Shown here: positions 1 through 4,830 of the stretch, one piece after another
Layout: each line of letters begins with the position of its first letter
Numbering within the stretch: position 1 is the first letter of the stretch
Source of the DNA: Flavobacteriaceae bacterium
Lineage (GTDB): Bacteria; Bacteroidota; Bacteroidia; Flavobacteriales; Flavobacteriaceae
Direction: 5' to 3'
Length of the DNA stretch: 7,951 nt
Assembly: GCA_030834365.1 (NCBI GenBank)
Contig: JAURFJ010000055.1
Location: 1 to 7,951, forward strand
The notes under the pieces: generated by a model
What the model saw: the letters and a program-made list of their open reading frames with translations, nothing else
Database searches by the model: none
Told to the model about the DNA's origin: nothing
Program-made: the position numbers and the translations under genes

Positions 1-572
1 ACCTAGAGCAGTTAGTAGACAGTACACTGATAGTTCTCGACTCTGTTCGCATTTCTCGCGAAGAAACCCATACGCTGTCGCTTAATCTAGCCCATCCCGA
101 GTTTTTGATCGTGCGTCTAGAAAAAGAAGACTTCAATCCCTTTAACGATCGTATAAACGTGTTTGCTGATCCTGGGAAAACGACCATTACTACCACCCTT
201 GAGGGTTTTGAAAAAGACGCTAAAATCGTTTCGGGCACTCACCAAAAAGAATTTGAGACCATAAGCAAAATGCTAAGCGATTTCGATACCAAATCACTTC
301 AGCTCTACCAGCTTTCTCAAGAAAAGGAGTACCTGTTTCCAGATCGCCAAGATTCACTCGTTCGCGTTGCCAGAACCAACGAAATCAGACGATACCAATA
401 CCTAGTGAACTACGCCCTGAACAACCCTGACAACTATTTGACTCCATTTGTGATTGTAGAGCAAGGAGATTTTTTACAACAGAAATGGAAAGATTCTATT
501 TACAACCTGCTCTCTGACCAGGTGAAATCATCTTCTTACGGCAGGCAACTAGCTCAACAGCTAGAACCTTAA
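1..572 (+). CDS. DUF4369-domain protein, 3' part (5' end outside window)
   Basis: The reading frame is open from base 3 to a TAA at 570-572 (189 residues seen), so the start lies left of the window. An ATG-less internal TTG at 105 is not a convincing start, because the similarity continues upstream of it. The visible N-terminal half (about residues 1-85) is beta-rich and fits the DUF4369 pattern seen in Bacteroidota: a DSTLIVLDSV strand, a HPEFLIVRL strand, INVFADPGKTTITTTL, then the VSGTHQKEFE turn. The C-terminal half is helical, with the NNPDNYLTPF and SSSYGRQLAQQL stretches that in related proteins form the linker before a TlpA/AhpC-type thioredoxin domain. Here the protein ends at that point and no CxxC is present. 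Family members are usually exported lipoproteins, but the signal peptide would lie outside the window. Function unknown; a cell-envelope role is an inference. It converges on the 90-residue gene with a 4-bp overlap. Confidence 0.72.
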   Translation, partial: LEQLVDSTLIVLDSVRISREETHTLSLNLAHPEFLIVRLEKEDFNPFNDRINVFADPGKTTITTTLEGFEKDAKIVSGTHQKEFETISKMLSDFDTKSLQLYQLSQEKEYLFPDRQDSLVRVARTNEIRRYQYLVNYALNNPDNYLTPFVIVEQGDFLQQKWKDSIYNLLSDQVKSSSYGRQLAQQLEP

Positions 573-582
573 GACTGTAAGG
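549..582. terminator. Two adjacent small hairpins at convergent gene ends, possible terminator
   Basis: A perfect 6-bp stem, CTAGCT/AGCTAG with loop CAAC (549-564), is followed two bases later by a 5-bp stem, CCTTA/TAAGG with a 6-base loop (567-582). They straddle the shared TTAA where both converging genes stop. On the forward strand a T-rich stretch follows (about 584-598), as in an intrinsic terminator; on the reverse strand there is no T tract. The stems are short and AT-containing, so termination is only a possibility. Confidence 0.32.
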
Positions 583-841
583 ATTCTATTTCGTTTTGAA
601 TAGCCTCAGTCTTTTCGTTTAGGTAGGTGCGGATCTTGGAGAAGTGCTCTTTCTTTAGCTCCACTTCTTTATCGTTAACTAGTTCAATAAGCTCATCGTA
701 CACTTGAATGCATCGGTCGATAAGTTTATTGCCCTGTTCAGAATTGATCTTTTGATTACTGGCTTCCCAATGGTAGACTTGTTCTATAAGGTCGCCCAAA
801 ACATAATTGATCTCCTTTTTGAGCAGTTTAATACTTGCCAT
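569..841 (-). CDS. Conserved hypothetical 90-residue helical protein
   Basis: Ninety residues from ATG (839-841) to TAA (569-571). The sequence is almost entirely amphipathic helix with many Lys and Glu, no signal peptide, no membrane segment and no Cys or metal motif; a small cytoplasmic helical bundle or coiled coil is likely. The opening MASIKLLKKEINYVLGDLIE resembles small uncharacterised proteins of Bacteroidota that begin with a similar lysine-rich helix; this is from memory and not a database match. It follows the phosphomannose isomerase gene by 25 bp on the same strand, so it is probably the last gene of that operon. The upstream leader is A/T-rich without a Shine-Dalgarno sequence, normal for this phylum. 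Its stop codon overlaps that of the converging DUF4369 gene. The reading frame is well supported by position and composition; the function is unknown. Confidence 0.78.
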   Translation of the reverse strand: MASIKLLKKEINYVLGDLIEQVYHWEASNQKINSEQGNKLIDRCIQVYDELIELVNDKEVELKKEHFSKIRTYLNEKTEAIQNEIESLQS

Positions 842-866
842 ATTCTTTAATTACTTTACGAACAAG

Positions 867-1853
867 TTAAACAAAAACCTCTAAGAGCCTACAAGAAAAT
901 GTCTCGATTGCGATTTTTTTGCAGCAAGCGGGTAATAGCAGCGTAGTTCCTAATGCAGCCTCGACCCTTATCTCGGGCATGGCCAGATCGTAAATAATGG
1001 CACTTCCTTCAACTACTATATAAATCACAAAACTGTCTAAAGACTCTAAATCAATGACTTCGTTCGAAAAAAGTGAAATTTCATTAGTCTTAAAATAAGG
1101 GGTTCGTGCGAGGGAATGGGCGCTTAATGGATGTTCTTCAAGAACTGCTGATTGTAGCTTGTACGTAGACTTAGCCATAAAATTTAAGGCATCTAGTGCT
1201 AATTCAGTGTGTAATTCTCTGGTGTTTCCGTCGGAGTCTTTGCGATTGAAGTCGTAGACCCTGTAGGTCACATCGCTGGTTTGCTGTATTTCGGCCAACA
1301 CTATTCCGGCCCCTATGGCGTGAATGGTGCCTGTTTCAATGAAAAAGGCATCGGCTTTAGCGACCGGATGATAGGCTAATAAATCCGTCAGGCGATTACT
1401 ATTTAGGAAATCCGTATAGATATCACGGTCAACGTCTTCCTTAAAACCAATTATCAACTTCGCTTCTTTCTCGGCCTCTAGAATGTACCACATTTCATTT
1501 TTACCAAAGCTGTTGTGGCGTTTCTGGGCCAACTGGTCTGAAGGGTGAACTTGTATCGACAAATCGAGTCGTGCATCTAAAAATTTGATCAGTATGGGAA
1601 AAGCCTTTCCAAAACGCTCAATTACCGAATCGCCGAGAAAGTCACGATCAAATTCATCAATCAAATCAGTTAATAGCCTTTTTTGGTAGGGCCCATTAAT
1701 GACCGATGACACATCCCCTTTCACTCCAGAAATCTCCCAACTTTCACCTATGCGATTCGATGTGCTATTTCTTCCGAGCAAATACCTCAGTCGTTCACCT
1801 CCCCAAATACGTTCTTTTAGGATCGGATCAAATAAAAGAGGATACGACTGCAT
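867..1853 (-). CDS. manA: Mannose-6-phosphate isomerase, type I (short, Bacillus-like form)
   Basis: Interconverts mannose 6-phosphate and fructose 6-phosphate, supplying mannose for GDP-mannose and surface glycans or letting mannose enter glycolysis; cytoplasmic, zinc-dependent. The 328-residue length is close to the short bacterial form (about 315 in Bacillus) rather than the roughly 390-residue enterobacterial form. Expected active-site elements are present in order: the KFLDARLDLSIQVHPSD segment with Q101 and H103, the KNEMWYIL segment with E120, FIETGTIHAIG with H178 (the three zinc-site acids/histidines plus Gln), and QQTSDVTYRVYDFNR with the catalytic-type R198. The C-terminal part (about 245-328) is the second, more variable cupin-like half. 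The ATG at 1853 is 2 bp after the stop of the pterin synthase gene, so the two are almost certainly translated from one message. Full length with no damage. Confidence 0.93.
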   Translation of the reverse strand: MQSYPLLFDPILKERIWGGERLRYLLGRNSTSNRIGESWEISGVKGDVSSVINGPYQKRLLTDLIDEFDRDFLGDSVIERFGKAFPILIKFLDARLDLSIQVHPSDQLAQKRHNSFGKNEMWYILEAEKEAKLIIGFKEDVDRDIYTDFLNSNRLTDLLAYHPVAKADAFFIETGTIHAIGAGIVLAEIQQTSDVTYRVYDFNRKDSDGNTRELHTELALDALNFMAKSTYKLQSAVLEEHPLSAHSLARTPYFKTNEISLFSNEVIDLESLDSFVIYIVVEGSAIIYDLAMPEIRVEAALGTTLLLPACCKKIAIETFSCRLLEVFV

Positions 1854-1855
1854 GA

Positions 1856-2263
1856 CTATCCGGTATAGGTCACGAAATTTCTTGGAGTCTCGTAGAGAAC
1901 CACTTCGAGCTCTTGGCTCGAATCCAGGTGAGGCCTAAGCTTGTTGTAAATGACCACCGCTATATTCTCAGCTGTAGGGTTAAGTGTCTTAAATTCAGAC
2001 ACCTCTATATTCAGATTTTTATGATCAAAGGCCTCCTCTACTTCTGCCTTAATGAGATCTTTGAGCACCTTCATGTCCATAACATAGCCCGTTACCGGAT
2101 CAATATCACCCGTAACACTGACTATAAGTTCGTAATTATGGCCGTGGTAATTCGGATTGTTACACAACCCAAAAACGTCTTGATTCTGATCAAAATCCCA
2201 TTGCGGATTGTACAGACGATGCGCCGCATTGAAATGGGCTTTTCTACTAACCTTTACGCGCAT
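1856..2263 (-). CDS. 6-pyruvoyltetrahydropterin synthase / 6-carboxytetrahydropterin synthase (QueD) family
   Basis: A 135-residue tunnelling-fold enzyme acting on 7,8-dihydroneopterin triphosphate, made by GTP cyclohydrolase I. Zinc ligands are H15 (in HFNAAHRL), H40 and H42 (in NYHGHNY). The catalytic Cys is C34, the Asp-His pair is D80-H81 (FDHKNLN), the substrate-side PTAEN motif is at 96-100, and E125 in YETP is the pterin-anchoring glutamate. Cys-to-HGH spacing is C-X5-HGH, the pattern of mammalian pyruvoyltetrahydropterin synthase; classical QueD has C-X3-HGH. Automatic annotation would often call this QueD, but the motif favours tetrahydropterin synthesis; I therefore give no gene symbol. 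The ATG at 2263 lies inside the end of idi (17-bp overlap), suggesting translational coupling, and manA follows after 2 bp. No other queuosine genes are in view. Confidence 0.9.
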   Translation of the reverse strand: MRVKVSRKAHFNAAHRLYNPQWDFDQNQDVFGLCNNPNYHGHNYELIVSVTGDIDPVTGYVMDMKVLKDLIKAEVEEAFDHKNLNIEVSEFKTLNPTAENIAVVIYNKLRPHLDSSQELEVVLYETPRNFVTYTG

Positions 2264-2795
2264 AAACTTCGTTTTTTAGATGAGTGTAAAACCGCTCAAA
2301 AATGATTTTGAACCAAACGGTATAGCGCTCAGGTCGATCGGTGATATCCTTTTGAATATATTCTAATGAACGGTATTGAAAATCGGCTACCTCCTCTGGA
2401 TTAATGACGGGCAATTCATCGGAATAACCTATGAGCACATGGTCAAACTCGTGCTCTGTAAGACCGTTGTCAAATGGCGCCTTATAAATAAAACTAAACA
2501 GCTCTTTTAAAGGGACCTCAAAACCCATCTCCTCTCGCAATCTGCGCATGCCCGCCTCAATAGATTGCTCTCCATGACGCTGATGACTGCAGCAGGTGTT
2601 GGTCCAGAGCAGCGGAGAATGGTACTTATGTGCAGCACGCTGCTGTAAGAGCAATTCGCCTTTGGAATTCAAAATGAAGACCGAAAAAGCCCTATGAAGC
2701 ATGGCCTTTTCGTGCGCCTCGAGCTTGGGCATGAGCCCAATAGCGCGATCGTTCTCATCCACTAAGATGACCTGTTCTTCATTCGTTGCTTGCAT
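2247..2795 (-). CDS. idi: Isopentenyl-diphosphate delta-isomerase, type I
   Basis: Interconverts isopentenyl and dimethylallyl diphosphate in the cytoplasm, the allylic primer for carotenoids, quinone side chains and undecaprenyl carriers. The 182 residues match the length of Escherichia coli Idi, and the Nudix-like fold is clear. Metal-binding histidines are H28 and H34 (AHEKAMLHRAFS), the catalytic Cys is C69 and the next ligand H71 in WTNTCCSH, and the acidic pair E114/E116 is in LTEHEFDHVLIG. W161 sits where the E. coli active-site Trp occurs. The Nudix box (75-92) is degenerate, ending in LREEMGF, as is usual for this family. It is the first gene of the reverse cluster, and its last 17 bases overlap the start of the pterin synthase gene. 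The 120 bp upstream is shared with divergent prfC. Confidence 0.95.
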   Translation of the reverse strand: MQATNEEQVILVDENDRAIGLMPKLEAHEKAMLHRAFSVFILNSKGELLLQQRAAHKYHSPLLWTNTCCSHQRHGEQSIEAGMRRLREEMGFEVPLKELFSFIYKAPFDNGLTEHEFDHVLIGYSDELPVINPEEVADFQYRSLEYIQKDITDRPERYTVWFKIIFERFYTHLKNEVYARKG

Positions 2796-2881
2796 AAAAT
2801 AAAGGTAGTATAATTCGTTCAGCTATTAAAAGTCACTGACAAGACAAGCGGCTGCATTCGGCTTACTTGACGATTAAAGCC

Positions 2882-2889
2882 TATTTTTG
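2882..2889 (+). promoter_or_regulatory. Putative Bacteroidota-type -7 box for prfC
   Basis: TATTTTTG matches the Bacteroidota sigma-ABfr -7 consensus TAnnTTTG at every fixed position. Transcription would begin a few bases downstream, giving a short leader of about 20 bases before the prfC ATG at 2916. A good -33 element at the usual spacing is missing: a TTG at 2867-2869 is only 12 bases upstream, and a TTCG at 2857-2860 is better spaced but imperfect. The match is in the right place but remains a motif call. Confidence 0.42.
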
Positions 2890-2915
2890 CCCCGAATTAA
2901 GCGCGACCAGAATAC

Positions 2916-4508
2916 ATGTCATTTACCGAAGAAATCAAAAAACGCAGAACGTTTGGCATCATCTCTCACCCGGATGCCGGAAAGACCACGCTTACCGAAA
3001 AGTTATTGCTTTACGGAGGAGCCATTCAAGAGGCAGGAGCCGTCAAAAATAACAAGATCAAAAAATCGGCCACCAGTGATTTTATGGAGATTGAGCGTCA
3101 ACGGGGTATATCCGTGGCTACTTCAGTACTGGCATTTACCTACAACAACACCAAGATTAACATTCTTGATACACCCGGTCACAAAGACTTTGCCGAAGAT
3201 ACCTTTAGAACACTCACAGCCGTTGACAGCGTTATCGTAGTCATCGATGTAGCCAAAGGGGTAGAAGAGCAAACCGAGAAGCTGGTAGAGGTCTGCCGTA
3301 TGCGCAGTATTCCCATGATTGTATTTATTAACAAGATGGATCGCGAAGGAAAAGACGCCTTTGATCTGTTGGATGAGATTGAACAAAAACTCAATCTACA
3401 TGTGACTCCGTTGAGCTTTCCAATTGGCATGGGATATGACTTTAAAGGAATCTATAACCTCTTCGAGCAAAACGTTAATCTATTCACCTCTCAGAGCAAG
3501 CAGTACAAAGGAGAAACTATTGCTATAAACGATGTCTCCGACCCGAAGCTAGGCAGCCTGATTGGTGAAAAATCTGCTCAGACACTTAGAGAGAACCTCG
3601 AGTTGGTAGAGGGAGTGTATCCGCCATTCTCCAGAGACGCGTATCTCAGCGGAGATCTGCAGCCGGTATTCTTTGGTTCTGCATTGACCAACTTCGGGGT
3701 GAGAGAATTACTCGACTGCTTTGTGAGCATTGCGCCTACGCCAAGACCTAAAAAGGCTGACGAGCGAGAGGTCAGCCCTCAAGAAAAAGAATTCAGCGGA
3801 TTCGTCTTTAAGATTCACGCCAACATGGATCCGAAACACCGAGATCGTTTGGCCTTTGTGAAAATTGTCTCTGGCACCTTCGAACGCAACACCCCCTACC
3901 TACATGTTCGGCTGCAGAAAAAATTGAAGTTTTCAAGTCCGAATGCCTTCTTTGCCGAGAAAAAAGAAATTGTAGACGTCTCCTATCCCGGAGACATTGT
4001 TGGGCTGCACGATACGGGTAACTTTAAGATTGGAGATACACTGACATCGGGAGAGACTCTACATTACAGAGGCATTCCTAATTTCTCTCCCGAGCATTTT
4101 AGGTACATCAATAATGCTGATCCGATGAAGGCCAAGCAACTTTTCAAGGGAATTGATCAGCTGATGGATGAAGGAGTCGCACAGTTATTCACCCTTGAAA
4201 TAAACGGCAGAAAAATCATTGGAACCGTAGGCGCACTGCAGTATGAGGTCATACAATATCGACTCGAACACGAGTATGGGGCTAAATGTTCTTACGAAAA
4301 TTTTGCCGCCTACAAAGCGTGCTGGATAGACGAGTCTACGGCTAAGCCCGACGAACTGAGCGAATTCAAGCGTGTCAAGCAGAAATTTTTAGCAAAAGAC
4401 AAATCTGACCAGCTAGTCTTCCTGGCTGACTCACAATTTTCACTGCAAATGACGCAGCAAAAATATCCGTCTGTACAATTTAGATTTACTTCAGAGAAGG
4501 TAGGGTAA
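2916..4508 (+). CDS. prfC: Peptide chain release factor 3 (RF3), translational GTPase
   Basis: RF3 is a ribosome-associated GTPase that recycles release factors RF1 and RF2 after peptide release. The 530 residues match E. coli RF3 (529). All G motifs are present: G1 SHPDAGKTT (17-25), the switch I RGISV (63-67), G3 DTPGH (85-89), G4 NKMD (139-142) and G5 SAL (255-257). The RF3-typical NNKIKKSATSDFMEIERQRG segment follows G1. After the G domain (to about 270) come the beta-barrel domain II (about 285-385) and the C-terminal domain III with a GALQYEVIQYRLEHEYGA stretch (about 437-454). The ATG at 2916 puts G1 at the expected distance from the N-terminus. The leader has no Shine-Dalgarno sequence. 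The gene runs alone, divergent from idi, and its stop lies 5 bp from the stop of the convergent DUF3467 gene. Confidence 0.96.
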   Translation: MSFTEEIKKRRTFGIISHPDAGKTTLTEKLLLYGGAIQEAGAVKNNKIKKSATSDFMEIERQRGISVATSVLAFTYNNTKINILDTPGHKDFAEDTFRTLTAVDSVIVVIDVAKGVEEQTEKLVEVCRMRSIPMIVFINKMDREGKDAFDLLDEIEQKLNLHVTPLSFPIGMGYDFKGIYNLFEQNVNLFTSQSKQYKGETIAINDVSDPKLGSLIGEKSAQTLRENLELVEGVYPPFSRDAYLSGDLQPVFFGSALTNFGVRELLDCFVSIAPTPRPKKADEREVSPQEKEFSGFVFKIHANMDPKHRDRLAFVKIVSGTFERNTPYLHVRLQKKLKFSSPNAFFAEKKEIVDVSYPGDIVGLHDTGNFKIGDTLTSGETLHYRGIPNFSPEHFRYINNADPMKAKQLFKGIDQLMDEGVAQLFTLEINGRKIIGTVGALQYEVIQYRLEHEYGAKCSYENFAAYKACWIDESTAKPDELSEFKRVKQKFLAKDKSDQLVFLADSQFSLQMTQQKYPSVQFRFTSEKVG

Positions 4509-4528
4509 ACCGCTTAGGCCTCCCCTAC
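4500..4528. terminator. Inverted repeat across the prfC/DUF3467 convergent junction
   Basis: GTAGGG (4500-4505) and CCCTAC (4523-4528) form a perfect 6-bp stem with a 17-base loop that contains both stop codons. It could act as a two-way terminator for the two converging messages. There is no T tract on either side and a 6-bp stem with a long loop can arise by chance, so this is weak. Confidence 0.2.
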
Positions 4529-4816
4529 AGGTCCGAAATTGATCGGTAAATTCTGGGGGTGCTGTTCTTTAATGGCACCGTTGTGCTTTTCAAAAGCGGC
4601 AATATTCTCCTCAAGGGCTATTACAAAACGCTTAGCATGCTCTGGAGTTAAGACTATTCGACTCTTAACACGTGCTTTGGGAGCACCAGGCATTACACTT
4701 ATAAAATCTACAACAAACTCAGAGGCTGAATGATTGATGACCGCCAAGTTCGCATACACTCCCTCGGCGGTTTTCTCATCAATTTCAATATTTAACGATT
4801 GCTCTTTGGCATCCAT
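4514..4816 (-). CDS. DUF3467 family protein, encoded directly after rpoC
   Basis: One hundred residues from ATG (4814-4816) to TAA (4514-4516). The sequence carries the recognisable DUF3467 core: AEGVYANLAVINHSASEFVV (about 17-36), a DFISVMPG strand, the basic KARVKSRIVLTPEHAKRF segment (about 48-65) and a helix ALEENIAAFEKHNGAI. No signal peptide, membrane segment or Cys, so it is probably cytoplasmic. The function of the family is not established. It starts 14 bp after the rpoC stop on the same strand with no terminator between, so it is probably co-transcribed with RNA polymerase subunit genes. The rpoC neighbour is frequent in Bacteroidota as far as I recall, which suggests, without proving, a link with transcription. 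The C-terminal tail (about 84-100, HPQNLPINFGPVGEA) is proline-rich and probably disordered. Confidence 0.92.
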   Translation of the reverse strand: MDAKEQSLNIEIDEKTAEGVYANLAVINHSASEFVVDFISVMPGAPKARVKSRIVLTPEHAKRFVIALEENIAAFEKHNGAIKEQHPQNLPINFGPVGEA

Positions 4817-4830
4817 AACTCAGTAATGAT

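Noticed and set aside
105..107. TTG at 105 as the start of the left-edge gene
   Set aside because: The frame stays open to the window edge and the DUF4369-like strands continue upstream, so the true start lies outside.
1913..2305. Forward open frame of 130 codons opposite the pterin synthase gene
   Set aside because: It is the antisense of two clearly identified enzymes (PTPS and idi), and its translation shows no domain.
2725..2740. Perfect 6-bp hairpin TTGGGC/GCCCAA with a 4-base loop within idi
   Set aside because: It lies in conserved coding sequence (IGLMPK); a stem of this size is expected by chance in several kilobases.
2800..2807. Reverse-strand TACCTTTA as the idi promoter -7 box
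   Set aside because: It lacks the final G of TAnnTTTG, has no -33 partner, and would leave almost no leader before the idi ATG. Not strong enough for a feature.
2887..3240. Forward open frame of 117 codons overlapping the start of prfC
   Set aside because: It is an out-of-frame shadow of the RF3 G domain, basic and low in recognisable structure, starting at TTG.
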